A DNA stretch of 64,000 bases, taken from assembly GCF_024339125.1 (NCBI RefSeq), contig NZ_CP101417.1, forward strand, positions 806,001 through 870,000, given 5' to 3'. Numbering within the stretch: the stretch's first letter is position 1; each line of letters opens with the position of its first letter. Positions 8,471-17,069 of the stretch are shown here, piece after piece. The notes below the pieces were generated by a model, which saw only the letters and a list, made by a program, of their open reading frames with translations, did no database searches and was not told the DNA's origin. The translations under genes were made by a program, and so were the position numbers. The DNA comes from Xanthomonas hortorum. Lineage in GTDB: Bacteria; Pseudomonadota; Gammaproteobacteria; Xanthomonadales; Xanthomonadaceae.

Positions 8471-8803
8471 TCAGTCCTGCTCGAAATCCAGCTCGCCGCC
8501 CATGCCGCTATCGCCTTCCACGCGCGGGATGCGCTTGCCGGGCTTGCGCAGGATTTCCACAAAGAACTGCTCGCCACCTTCGCTGGTGAGCGCATTGATC
8601 GAGCGGATCAGCTCGGCCGGCGGCAGCGGCGCGGCGCTGGCCTCGTCCACCCCGAAGCGCATGTCGAAGTCCCAATAATCCGCACCTTCCGGCAAGTCCT
8701 TGCGGCGCTCGCGGCGGATGTACTTGCGGATATCGCTCTTGCTGGACTCCAGCAGACGATCGCGGTTCTTGCCTTCGAGGTTGAGCTGGTAGGTCTTGCG
8801 CAT
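8471..8803 (-). CDS. DUF6172 family small protein
   Basis: A 110-residue charged cytoplasmic protein beginning MRKTYQLNLEGKNRDRLLES. The N-terminal half is strongly basic (SDIRKYIRRERRKDLP), followed by EGADYWDFDMRFG and a C-terminal IRSINALTSEGGEQFFVEIL segment. This matches my recollection of the conserved proteobacterial DUF6172 family, whose function is unknown. The internal ATG at 8803 is chosen because upstream in-frame sequence is low-complexity and does not resemble the family. The basic helix suggests nucleic-acid contact, but that is only inference. No operon partner lies within 270 bases. Confidence 0.75.
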   Translation of the reverse strand: MRKTYQLNLEGKNRDRLLESSKSDIRKYIRRERRKDLPEGADYWDFDMRFGVDEASAAPLPPAELIRSINALTSEGGEQFFVEILRKPGKRIPRVEGDSGMGGELDFEQD

Positions 8804-9041
8804 GGCGACATCGGTTGGGAACTGGCCGCCTATTGTGAGGCCACACGGCCGTTCTGGGTGAATCGGCGGCTGTCCGGGCGGGATTCGGGCCTGCACTGCG
8901 ACCGAAGCCGGGAACCTCCCCGACGCGTGCCGGCCCTGGCCTTCGGGCGGAAGCTCGGTCAAGCCGCTGAGACGCCGCGCCGCTGCAAGGCTGCAATGGC
9001 AGTGGAGTGGCAATCGCGCGAGCGACACTGCCACGCGATCT

Positions 9042-9071
9042 CTGCGACGGGGGCTTTCGCCACCGTCGCAG
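9042..9071 (-). terminator. Hairpin downstream of the RND pump gene
   Basis: A 9-bp stem (CTGCGACGG at 9042-9050 with CCGTCGCAG at 9063-9071) lies just beyond the pump stop codon. It lacks a clear T-run, so it may be an attenuating or mRNA-stabilising hairpin rather than a classic terminator. Confidence 0.5.
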
Positions 9072-9078
9072 ACCCAAC

Positions 9079-12000
9079 TCATGCGTACTTGGCAGGCGTC
9101 GGTGCGCCGCTGTTCTCCGGCCGGATCTTGAACCAGATCGAATACATCGCCGGCAGAAACACCAGGGTCAAAATCGTGCCGGCCAGCGTGCCGCCGATCA
9201 GCGTGTAGGCCAGCGTGCCCCAGAACACCGAGTGCGTGAGCGGGATGAACGCCAGGATCGCGGCCAGCGCGGTCAGGATCACCGGCCTGGCACGCTGCAC
9301 GGTGGCTTCCACCAGGGCGTGGAACGGGTCCAGCCCTTCGGCCTCGTTGTGATGGATCTGCCCGATCAGGATCAGCGTGTTGCGCATCAGGATGCCCGAG
9401 AGCGCAATCAAGCCCACCAGCGCATTGATGCCGAACGGCTGCTGGAACAGGATCAAGGTCGGCACCACGCCGATCAGGCCCAGCGGGCTGGTCAGGAACA
9501 CCATCACCATCGCCGACATCGAGCGCACCTGCAGGATGATGATGATCAAGGTGACTGCCAGCATGATCGGGAACAACGGCAGCATCGCGGCAGTCGCCTT
9601 GCCGGACTCCTCGATGGAACCGGCCTCCTTGATCTGATATCCGCTGGGCAGTTTGTCGATGATCGGCTGCAACTGCTTGGTGATCGCAGCCGAGACATCC
9701 GGCGGCTGCAGTTGGTCGTCGACATCGCCGCCCACCGTGATCGTCGGCACACGATCGCGGCGGCGCAGGATCGGCTCTTCCATCCGCACATCCACGCTAC
9801 CTACCTGCGACAGCGGCACGCGTTGGCCATTGGCACCGGCCAGGGTGAAATCGGCGATGCGTGCCGGATCAAAACGTGTCTCGCCGGCCGAACGCGCCAC
9901 CACCTGCACGCTGCGAATATCTTCGCGCACCAGCGTGATCGGCACACCACTGAGCAGGAACTGCAACTGCTGAGCGACTGCGGTCGAGGTCAGCCCCACT
10001 GCCTGCAGACGATCCTGCTCCAGAGTGAAATGCAGCGTTGGTGTGCGGGTGCCCCAGTCGGTGTTGACGGTGCGCAGCATCGGGCTGTCCTGCAGGACCT
10101 GCTTCACCTGCGCGGCGATACCGCGCAACACCTGCGGGTCGGCACCACTGACACGGTACGCCACCGGAAATTGCGAGTACGGGCCGAAGGTCAGTTGCGT
10201 CACACGCACGCGCGCCTCCGGTGCCAGGCCTTCGGAGACGGCCTTGCGCATGCGCAGCTTCAATGCATCGCGTTCGTGCGGGTTGTCGGTGCGCACCACG
10301 ATCTTGGCAAAGGAGGGATCCGGCAACTCCGGGCCCATTGCCAGGAAGAAGCGCGGCGCGCCCTGCCCGATATACGCGGTGACAATCTTCGCTTCGTCCT
10401 GCTTGGCAAGCCAGGCTTCCAGCTTGGCGGTGGCGGCGCTGGTCTGAGTGATGGAGGTGCCGTATGGCAGTTGCACTTCCACCAAGACTTCGGGGCGATC
10501 GGAGATCGGAAAGAACTGCTTCTTGACGATGCCCATGCCAAGGATGGCCAGGACAAACAACCCGATCACCGAGCCGGCGACCAGCCACTTGCGCGCGATG
10601 ACGCGTGCTAGCGCATTGCGGAAGCGGTTGTAGCGCGGCGTGTCGTACATCGCGGCGTGGCCGCCTTCGATCTTCTTCAGGTCGGGCAGCATCTTGACGC
10701 CCAGATAGGGCGTGAACACCACCGCCACCACCCACGACACGATCAACGCGATTCCCACGATCCAGAACATGTTGCTGGTGTATTCGCCGGCGGTGGAAGC
10801 GGCAAACCCGTTCGGCATGAAGCCAACCGCCGTCACCAACGTACCGGACAACATCGGCGCGGCGGTGTGGCTCCACGCATAGGCCGACGCGGCGACACGG
10901 CTGTAGCCTTCTTCCATCTTCACTACCATCATCTCGATCGCGATGATGGCGTCGTCGACCAACAGCCCCAGCGCCAGGATCAACGAGCCCAGCGTGATGC
11001 GGTCGAAATTCTTGCCGGTGGCCAGCATCACCACAAAGACCGCCGCCAGTGTCAGCGGCACCGCGGCCGCCACCACGATGCCCACGCGCCAGCCCATGCT
11101 GACGAAGCACACCAGCATCACCACCAGCAGCGCGACGAAGAACTTGGTCATGAACTCGCCCACCGACGCGTCGATGTTGACCGCCTGGTCGGTGACCTTG
11201 CTCAGGCGCATGCCCAGCGGCAGCTCGGCATTGATCGCGCCCACTTCGCTATCCAGCGATTTGCCCAACTCCAGGCCGTTCCAGCCATCGCGCATGATGA
11301 TGCCGAGCAGCAATGCCGGCTCGCCGCCACTGCGGATCATGAAGGTGGACGGATCCTCGTAGCCACGTTTGACCGTGGCGATGTCCGACAGTTTCAGGGT
11401 GCGGCCCTGCACCACCAGCGGGGTATCGCGGATCTTCTGCAGGCTGTCGAGCGCGCCGTCCAGGCGAATGAACACCTGCGGCCCGCGCGTTTCCACCGAC
11501 CCTGCCGCATTCAAGGCGTTTTGCGCATTGAGCGCGGCAAACACCTCCTGCGGACTGACGCCCAGCGTAGCCAGACGTTCGTGCGAGAACTCGACAAAGA
11601 TGCGTTCGGGCTGCTCGCCGATGATGTTGACCTTCTTGACGCCCGGCACGTGCAACATGCGCTGGCGCAGGCTTTCCGCATCGCGCGCGAGCAAGCGTTG
11701 CGGCTCGCCCTTGGCCTTCAGCGCGAACAGCGCAAAGGTGACGTCGGCATATTCGTCGTTGACCATCGGCCCGATCACGCCGGCCGGCAGGTTGCCGACT
11801 TCATCGCCCACTTTCTTGCGCGCCTGATAGAACTGCTCCTGCACCTGGCTGGGCGGTGTGCTGTCCAGCAACGTCAACGTCGTAAACGCAAGACCGGGGC
11901 GCGTATAGGTTTCGCTGCGGTCGTACCAGCGCAGTTCCTGCAGGCGCTTTTCGAGTTTTTCGGCGACCTGGTCCTGCATTTCCTGCGGCGTTGCGCCCGG

Positions 12001-12168
12001 CCAGGCAGTGATGATGGTCATCACCTTGACAGTGAATGCCGGGTCCTCCGCACGGCCAAGTTTGAGGAACGCGACCAGGCCGGCCAACGAAATCAGAAAG
12101 ATCAGGAACAGCGTGATGGAGCGCTCGCGCACCGCGAGCGCCGAGAGATTGAAGCGGCCCTCGCTCAC
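9079..12168 (-). CDS. RND efflux transporter, inner-membrane permease
   Basis: A 1029-residue AcrB/HAE1-like RND permease, a proton-driven drug or solvent exporter in the inner membrane. Features: an N-terminal transmembrane helix (SITLFLIFLISLAGLVAFL), the first periplasmic porter domain, a TM block with the proton-relay pair GLLVDDAIIAIEMM, a second helix near residue 530 (GSVIGLFVLAILGMGIV), a second periplasmic domain and a C-terminal helix bundle ending near VFLPAMYSIWFKI. Full family length. Its start overlaps the stop of the membrane fusion gene by four bases (ATGA). Together with that gene and the divergent outer-membrane factor it makes a complete tripartite pump. The substrate cannot be read from sequence. 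Confidence 0.93.
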   Translation of the reverse strand: MSEGRFNLSALAVRERSITLFLIFLISLAGLVAFLKLGRAEDPAFTVKVMTIITAWPGATPQEMQDQVAEKLEKRLQELRWYDRSETYTRPGLAFTTLTLLDSTPPSQVQEQFYQARKKVGDEVGNLPAGVIGPMVNDEYADVTFALFALKAKGEPQRLLARDAESLRQRMLHVPGVKKVNIIGEQPERIFVEFSHERLATLGVSPQEVFAALNAQNALNAAGSVETRGPQVFIRLDGALDSLQKIRDTPLVVQGRTLKLSDIATVKRGYEDPSTFMIRSGGEPALLLGIIMRDGWNGLELGKSLDSEVGAINAELPLGMRLSKVTDQAVNIDASVGEFMTKFFVALLVVMLVCFVSMGWRVGIVVAAAVPLTLAAVFVVMLATGKNFDRITLGSLILALGLLVDDAIIAIEMMVVKMEEGYSRVAASAYAWSHTAAPMLSGTLVTAVGFMPNGFAASTAGEYTSNMFWIVGIALIVSWVVAVVFTPYLGVKMLPDLKKIEGGHAAMYDTPRYNRFRNALARVIARKWLVAGSVIGLFVLAILGMGIVKKQFFPISDRPEVLVEVQLPYGTSITQTSAATAKLEAWLAKQDEAKIVTAYIGQGAPRFFLAMGPELPDPSFAKIVVRTDNPHERDALKLRMRKAVSEGLAPEARVRVTQLTFGPYSQFPVAYRVSGADPQVLRGIAAQVKQVLQDSPMLRTVNTDWGTRTPTLHFTLEQDRLQAVGLTSTAVAQQLQFLLSGVPITLVREDIRSVQVVARSAGETRFDPARIADFTLAGANGQRVPLSQVGSVDVRMEEPILRRRDRVPTITVGGDVDDQLQPPDVSAAITKQLQPIIDKLPSGYQIKEAGSIEESGKATAAMLPLFPIMLAVTLIIIILQVRSMSAMVMVFLTSPLGLIGVVPTLILFQQPFGINALVGLIALSGILMRNTLILIGQIHHNEAEGLDPFHALVEATVQRARPVILTALAAILAFIPLTHSVFWGTLAYTLIGGTLAGTILTLVFLPAMYSIWFKIRPENSGAPTPAKYA

Positions 12169-13313
12169 GGCTGCGCTCCTGCCGCGCTCGCGGTCTTGGT
12201 AGCACTGGTCGCGCCACTGGCGGGCGCAATCGTATTGGCAATCCGCACCTGCTCACCTTCGCGCAACAGATGCGCACCCAGCGCCACGATGCGCTCGCCA
12301 CGCGCCAGCTTGCCGGCAACGTTGGCATGGTCATCGTCCAGGCCCAGCACCGTCACCGGCCGCCAGCTCACCTTGGCCGGATTGCCGGCAATGACCCACA
12401 CCCCCGTCCCCTTGCCCGCATCGAACAGCGCGGCCAGCGGCACCTGCAGCCCGGTCTGCGTGCTGGCGGCCGTGCCGTCGGCAATGCGGATGCTGACGGT
12501 AGTGCCCAGCGGGGCATCAGCCAATGCGCCGTCGAGCACGTAACGCGCCTCGAAGGTGCGGGTCAGCCGGTCTGCGCTGTCGGACAGCTGACGCAGCGTG
12601 GCCGGCACAGTGACGCCTGCATTGCCGAACAGCGTGGCCTGCGCGGCCGAGCCAACCGGCGGGCGCAATGTTTCCGGCAGCTGGACAATCGCCTCGCGGC
12701 GCCCGGCATGTGCCAGCCGCACCACCGGCTGCCCGGCGGCCACGATCTGCCCTGGTTCAACCAGTGTTTCCATCACCACGCCGTCGGCGTCGGCCAACAG
12801 ATCGCTGTAGCGCTTGGAATTGCGGGCCACCTCGGCCTGCGCCTGGGCCGCACTCAGCTGCGCCTTGGCGGCATCCGCTGCGGCCTTGATCTGGTCGTAG
12901 GCGGAGGCGGAGATGGCGCCGGTGCCACGCAGATCGCGGTAGCGCGCCTCATCGTCGGCAGTCTGCTGCGCGCGCGCCTGCGCGGCTGCCACCGCGTCCT
13001 GCTGCGCGCGTGCGGCGAGCTGGAGATCGACCGGGTCGATCCGCAGCAACGGCTGCCCGCGCGTGACCCGCTGGCCGGTATCGACCAGCCGCTCCAGCAC
13101 CTTGCCGGAGACCCGGAAGCCCAGATCGCTCTGCACCCGCGCGGCGACCGTGCCGGAGAAGCTGCGTGCTGCCGTACCGGCCTCTTCGACGGTGGCCACG
13201 CGCACCAGCGGGGTCGCAGTGCGGGGGTCGGGCGGCGGCGCCTCGCCGCAGGCGATCAATGCCAGCGGCAGCGCACACAGGAAAGTGGAGGTAACGAGGC
13301 GGCGGCGAAGCAT
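12165..13313 (-). CDS. RND efflux membrane fusion (periplasmic adaptor) lipoprotein
   Basis: A 382-residue adaptor. The N-terminus is a lipoprotein signal (MLRRRLVTSTFLCALPLALIAC, lipobox LIAC with Cys22). A barrel-sandwich/lipoyl half-motif follows (FSGTVAARVQSDLGFRVSGKV, VDTGQRVTRGQPLLRID), then an alpha-hairpin rich in Ala/Gln coiled coil (residues 100-170), the second lipoyl half (VMETLVEPGQIVAAGQPVVRL) and a beta-barrel. It bridges the permease and the outer-membrane channel. It is first in the two-gene unit with the permease, and a palindromic operator candidate lies about 45 bases upstream (13358-13381), directly after the TetR gene. Confidence 0.92.
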   Translation of the reverse strand: MLRRRLVTSTFLCALPLALIACGEAPPPDPRTATPLVRVATVEEAGTAARSFSGTVAARVQSDLGFRVSGKVLERLVDTGQRVTRGQPLLRIDPVDLQLAARAQQDAVAAAQARAQQTADDEARYRDLRGTGAISASAYDQIKAAADAAKAQLSAAQAQAEVARNSKRYSDLLADADGVVMETLVEPGQIVAAGQPVVRLAHAGRREAIVQLPETLRPPVGSAAQATLFGNAGVTVPATLRQLSDSADRLTRTFEARYVLDGALADAPLGTTVSIRIADGTAASTQTGLQVPLAALFDAGKGTGVWVIAGNPAKVSWRPVTVLGLDDDHANVAGKLARGERIVALGAHLLREGEQVRIANTIAPASGATSATKTASAAGAQP

Positions 13314-13357
13314 GGAAATCCCAGTGCGTGCTGTTGAAGGCTCGCATCTTGAGACTT

Positions 13358-13381
13358 GTGACTATATCAGTCAATAGTCAC
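13358..13381. promoter_or_regulatory. Operator-like palindrome 1, upstream of the adaptor-permease genes
   Basis: Perfect 8-base arms GTGACTAT and ATAGTCAC are separated by 8 bases, a 24-bp palindrome. The same arm sequence and spacing recur at 14046-14069 on the other side of the TetR gene. Position and symmetry fit a TetR dimer site controlling the adaptor-permease unit. Confidence 0.75.
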
Positions 13382-13390
13382 TATCGACTT

Positions 13391-14008
13391 TCAGGGCGAA
13401 AGGCTCCGCAACACCAGACCCGACAGCAGCAGCGGCACCTCGTCGGCATGCTCCAGGCTGTGCTGCAGCAACAGCGGATTCATGTACGGGCGCATCACCA
13501 CATAGATCGCCTGGGTGGCCTCGTCCAGTGGCGTCTTGCGCTCGAAATCGCCACTTTGCCGGCCTTGCTGCAGCACGTCCTGCAGCACTTTCTGGATGCG
13601 CACCTCGTAAGCGATCACCGACTGCCAGCGCTCGGTCGCCGCCGAGGTCACAATCTCATACAGCTTGCGATCCTGGAAAAACAAGCGAAGGCTGGCCTCG
13701 ATAATTACCTTGAACAGCCGCCGCAGCTTCTCGGGCGGCTGCTCGGCCTCGTCCACCGCCGCGCGCACCTCGGTCTCGATCTCGCGCAGGCAGTTGGTGC
13801 AGATCATCTCGCCGATGGCCTGCTTGGATTCGAAGAACTTGTAGATGTAGGCCTTGGAGAACCCGATCGCCTTGGCCAGATCGGACACGGCCGTCTTCTC
13901 GTAGCCGTAGCGGCTGAAGTGCTCGGTTGCCGCTGCCACGATCTGGTCGCGCACATCGTGGTCGGCCGGACCACGGCCTGAAACGGGATAGCTGGATGCT
14001 TTGCTCAT
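13391..14008 (-). CDS. TetR-family transcriptional repressor of the efflux pump
   Basis: A 205-residue TetR regulator. The N-terminal helix-turn-helix is clear: IVAAATEHFSRYGYEKTAVS followed by DLAKAIGFSKAYIYKFFESK, with the conserved KxxIYxxF recognition-helix ending. The C-terminal ligand and dimerisation region (residues 70-205) is variable, as usual. The gene lies between the adaptor gene and the divergent outer-membrane factor gene, and near-identical 24-bp palindromes flank it on both sides. Inference: it represses both pump units and itself, and is released by a pump substrate. Confidence 0.9.
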   Translation of the reverse strand: MSKASSYPVSGRGPADHDVRDQIVAAATEHFSRYGYEKTAVSDLAKAIGFSKAYIYKFFESKQAIGEMICTNCLREIETEVRAAVDEAEQPPEKLRRLFKVIIEASLRLFFQDRKLYEIVTSAATERWQSVIAYEVRIQKVLQDVLQQGRQSGDFERKTPLDEATQAIYVVMRPYMNPLLLQHSLEHADEVPLLLSGLVLRSLSP

Positions 14009-14045
14009 GCGAACAGCTTAGCGCTCAAACACAATCCGCACAAAA

Positions 14046-14069
14046 GTGACCATTTCGTATTATAGTCAC
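14046..14069. promoter_or_regulatory. Operator-like palindrome 2, between tetR and the outer-membrane factor gene
   Basis: Arms GTGACCAT and ATAGTCAC (7 of 8 complementary) are separated by 8 bases, the same architecture as 13358-13381. It lies in the 90-bp divergent promoter region of the regulator and the outer-membrane factor, so one dimer could control both. Confidence 0.75.
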
Positions 14070-14098
14070 AGCCCGCCATTGCCTTCGTCGGTACCGTC

Positions 14099-15559
14099 AT
14101 GTCGTCACTTCGCACCCTTGCCGCGCTCATCGCCGCCAGTCTTGCCGCAGGCTGCGCCGTTGGCCCCGAGTACACCCGCCCCTCTGCGCCCCTGCCGGAT
14201 CGCTATCTCGGCCAGGCAGCGGCCGAGCAGCGCCAGGCCGCCACCCAGGCCGATCTATCGACCTGGTGGACCGGTTTCGACGACCCGGACCTGAGCCGCT
14301 ACGTCACCCAGGCGCTGGCGCAGAACCTGGACCTGGCCCAGGCCAGCGCACGTGTCACCCAGGCCCGCGCCGGGCTGACCGCCGCCACGGCCGCACTGCT
14401 GCCTTCGGGCAACATCAGCGGCAACGCGACCCGCGCCTATCAGTCGCTGGAAACGCCGCTCGGCCAGGTGCTCAACAGCACGCCCAACTTCGACCGCTAT
14501 GCCAGCACCTACGAAGCCAACCTGGGCGCGAGCTGGGAGCTGGATCTGTTCGGCGGCCTGCGTCGCGGGCGCCAGGCCGCACTCGCCGACTACCAGGCCA
14601 GCGAAGCCGGTGCAGCCGCCACCCGTCTGGCGGTGGCCGCGCAGACCGCCGACATCTACATCAGCATCCGCGGCCTGCAGGCACGGCTGGAGGTGGCGCA
14701 GCGCCAGGTCGCCACCCAGCAAGGCCTGCTCTCCATGGTGACGCTGCTGCATGGCAAAGGACTCGCACCCGAGCTGCAGCTGCACCAGGCACAAGGCGCG
14801 CTTGCACAGGCGCAGGCATCGGTGCCGGGTATCGAAAGCGGCCTGGTCGCGGCGATGAATGCACTGGACGTGATGTTGGGTGTTGCGCCAGGGACGCATC
14901 GTGCAGAGCTGGCCACCAGCAAACCCATTCCGCTTGCACCGCGCATTGCCGAAACGGGCACGCCCGGCGACCTGCTGCGGCGCCGCCCGGACCTGATCGT
15001 CGCCGAGCGCCGGCTGGCAGCCTCGAACGCGCGCATCGGCGTGGCGATGGCCGAGTACTACCCGAAATTTTCGCTAAGCGGATTACTCGGCAGCGCCACC
15101 GCCATCTCCGGCGCCAACCTGTTCACCAGCGATGCCAGCCAATCTGCCGGCGTGCTGGGTTTGCGCTGGCGGCTGTTCGATTTCGGCCGCATCAACGCGC
15201 AGATCGCACAGGCCAAGGGACAGGAAGCCGAGCAGTTGGCGGCGTATCGCCTGGCCGTGTTGCGCGCCACGGAAGACGTGGAGAATGCGTTGACCGCACT
15301 GGTCAAACGCGAGCAGCAGGCAGCGGTGCTATCGCAAGGTGTGGATGCACTGGGCAAGGCGCGTGGTGCATCGGCGCTGGCCTATGAGAAAGGCGTGGTC
15401 AGCCTGATCGAAGTCTTGAATGCCGACGACAGCTTGCTGCGTGCCTCCGATGCGCAGGTGCAGGCACGCACCGATGCGGCACGCAGTGCAGTGGCCACCT
15501 TCAAGGCGTTGGGCGGCGGTTGGCAATCCGGTGCCACCGATGCGGTTGCGGTGCAGTAG
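14099..15559 (+). CDS. RND efflux outer-membrane factor, NodT/OprM-type lipoprotein
   Basis: A 486-residue TolC-superfamily channel. The N-terminus is a lipoprotein signal (LIAASLAAGC, Cys at about residue 19) followed by AVGPEYTRPSAPLP, the classic start of NodT-family factors. Two outer-membrane efflux repeats are visible, including the RRRPDLIVAERRLAASNARIG region and the second half with LRWRLFDFGRINAQIAQAKG. It forms the exit duct of the tripartite pump whose adaptor and permease are encoded on the other side of the TetR gene. An operator-like palindrome lies 30 bases upstream. Confidence 0.92.
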   Translation: MSSLRTLAALIAASLAAGCAVGPEYTRPSAPLPDRYLGQAAAEQRQAATQADLSTWWTGFDDPDLSRYVTQALAQNLDLAQASARVTQARAGLTAATAALLPSGNISGNATRAYQSLETPLGQVLNSTPNFDRYASTYEANLGASWELDLFGGLRRGRQAALADYQASEAGAAATRLAVAAQTADIYISIRGLQARLEVAQRQVATQQGLLSMVTLLHGKGLAPELQLHQAQGALAQAQASVPGIESGLVAAMNALDVMLGVAPGTHRAELATSKPIPLAPRIAETGTPGDLLRRRPDLIVAERRLAASNARIGVAMAEYYPKFSLSGLLGSATAISGANLFTSDASQSAGVLGLRWRLFDFGRINAQIAQAKGQEAEQLAAYRLAVLRATEDVENALTALVKREQQAAVLSQGVDALGKARGASALAYEKGVVSLIEVLNADDSLLRASDAQVQARTDAARSAVATFKALGGGWQSGATDAVAVQ

Positions 15560-15643
15560 TCGTCACCAGGTTGTATGTCGATGCTGTAGCGCCATCGACG
15601 CGATGCCACTCGCTCAAGTGGCATCGCGCAACGCATTGGGTTT

Positions 15644-16081
15644 TCAACGCGCGTGGAAGCGAATGCCCTGATTGATCGTGCATTGATACGCCAGCAGTGC
15701 CCCGCGTTGCTGCAGACTCGGCAGGTCGTACATGTAGGTGGTCAGCCGCACACTGTTGTCGGCAAGCACCTGGTAGCGCTGGAACTGCTGGAACGGCCTG
15801 CCATCGCTGCTGGCAGCGATGAACTGGGTGTCGGAAAACGCCAAGGTGCCGTCGGCGGTAAGACGGTAGGCGCCGATGCGCACACCACCGCGGCTGCGAC
15901 TGGATGCAGTGCCCGCTTCGGCCGTGCAGCGCGACAGATCGACCGACACCGCCACATTGCGGCCGGTCTCCAACGCATCGATCAGGCTCGCTTGCGTGTT
16001 CAACGATTGCGTGGCGAATGCGGGAATTGCACTGGCTGACAGCACTGCAATGGCAAGTGAAAAATACAGACGTGAGGACAT
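15644..16081 (-). CDS. virK: VirK family secreted protein (copy 1)
   Basis: A 145-residue exported protein: signal peptide MSSRLYFSLAIAVLSASAIPAFA, then a mature domain starting TQSLNTQASLIDALETGRNV with conserved DLSRC, IGAYRLTADGTLAFSD, TTYMYDLPSLQQRG and a closing YQCTINQGIRFHAR. The two Cys could form a disulfide. VirK-type proteins occur in Xanthomonas and Agrobacterium; their biochemical role is unclear. ATG 16081 is used because the signal peptide starts there. It lies 32 bases downstream of its paralog, with which it shares most of its C-terminal half. Confidence 0.85.
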   Translation of the reverse strand: MSSRLYFSLAIAVLSASAIPAFATQSLNTQASLIDALETGRNVAVSVDLSRCTAEAGTASSRSRGGVRIGAYRLTADGTLAFSDTQFIAASSDGRPFQQFQRYQVLADNSVRLTTYMYDLPSLQQRGALLAYQCTINQGIRFHAR

Positions 16082-16113
16082 GTGCTTTCTCGGTAATGAG
16101 GGGGCAAACGCAC

Positions 16114-16545
16114 TCAATCGGCGTGGAAGCGGATGCCCTGGTTGATCGTGCATTGATAGGCCAGCACCGGGCCACGTTGTTGCAAACCCGGCAGGTCGTA
16201 CATGTAGGTGGTGAAACGCACGCTGCCATCCGGGCGCAGCTGATAACGCATGAACTGCTGGATCGGCTTGCCGTCGTTGGCCACGGTGAAATGCGAGCCG
16301 GAGAATGCGGCGGTGCCGTCCTCGGTGATGCGATAGGCATCGATATGGCGGCCGCCGCGGGTCTGAGTCACCGGGGTGCCTTCTTCGGGCGTGCAGCGAG
16401 CGAGATCGGTGGTCAGGCTGACGTCATAGCCGGCCTCCAGGGCCGCGAGCACTTCAGCACGGGTGTTGAGCGATTCGCTGGCCCAGGCGGGCAGCGCGCA
16501 AGCGCACAGCGTGGCGAGCAAGGCAGTGGCAGCAAGACGGGGCAT
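16114..16545 (-). CDS. virK: VirK family secreted protein (copy 2)
   Basis: A 143-residue paralog of the neighbouring gene. It has a signal peptide (LAATALLATLCACALPAWA) and the same mature-domain landmarks: SLNTRAEVLAALEAGYDV, DLARC, HIDAYRITEDGTAAFS, FTTYMYDLPGLQQRG and YQCTINQGIRFHAD. It is first in the pair, so the two are probably cotranscribed. The tandem arrangement points to local duplication followed by divergence. I searched the upstream bases for a plant-inducible promoter box and found none. Confidence 0.85.
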   Translation of the reverse strand: MPRLAATALLATLCACALPAWASESLNTRAEVLAALEAGYDVSLTTDLARCTPEEGTPVTQTRGGRHIDAYRITEDGTAAFSGSHFTVANDGKPIQQFMRYQLRPDGSVRFTTYMYDLPGLQQRGPVLAYQCTINQGIRFHAD

Positions 16546-16750
16546 GGCGGACTCCAGGCGGACGAGGGGATGAAGCGACCTGGACTGTAATCAGCCCAGG
16601 CCGATCAACATGACCTAATCCTGTCTGCACCGGTGCAGTGCGCTACGCATCACGCTGCATGATTGCGCTGTTTGGCGAAGTCCGCGCGAGATGGCGAGAT
16701 GAGGGCTATACCTGCGCGCGCAGATCAAGATTCCGCTGGAAGGAGCGATA

Positions 16751-17065
16751 AGCCCCTCTCCCATCGGGAGAGGGGTTGGGGTGAGGGTACGGAGCGAAGC
16801 TACTCGCATAGTCCAACCGCACGAGGCTGCGCTCGTACCCTCATCCGCCCCTGCGGGGCACCTTCTCCCGACGGGAGAAGGGTTAAAGCCCCTCTCCCGT
16901 CGGGAGAGGGGTTGGGGTGAGGGTACGGAGCGAAGCTGCTCGCATCGTCCAACTTCACGAGGCTGCGCTCGTACCCTCATCCGCCCCTTCGGGGCACCTT
17001 CTCCCGACGGGAGAAGGGTTTAAAGCCCCTCTCCCGTCGGGAGAGGGGTTGGGGTGAGGGTACGG
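16751..17065 (+). repeat. Tandem array of about 137-bp GC-rich repeats (2.3 copies)
   Basis: Units start at 16751, 16887 and 17024; the third is only its first 40 bases. Each begins AGCCCCTCTCCC(G/A)TCGGGA and GAGGGGTTGGGGTGAGGGTA, and contains a hairpin (CCCCTCTCCC...GGGAGAGGGG). A second palindrome (CTTCTCCCGACGGGAGAAG) closes the unit. The two full units differ at a handful of positions. The array abuts the stop codon of the oxidoreductase gene and could act as its transcription end. Confidence 0.85.
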
Positions 17066-17069
17066 CCAC

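Noticed and set aside
10657..12543. 628-codon plus-strand frame opposite the RND pump
   Set aside because: Antisense shadow with no domain; the minus strand encodes an unambiguous RND permease and adaptor.
16546..16750. Plant-inducible promoter box upstream of the VirK genes
   Set aside because: Looked for paired TTCGB motifs with a 15-base spacer; only one half-like motif is seen.
16751..17065. CRISPR array
   Set aside because: The units are contiguous 137-bp tandem repeats with no unique spacers and no cas genes nearby.
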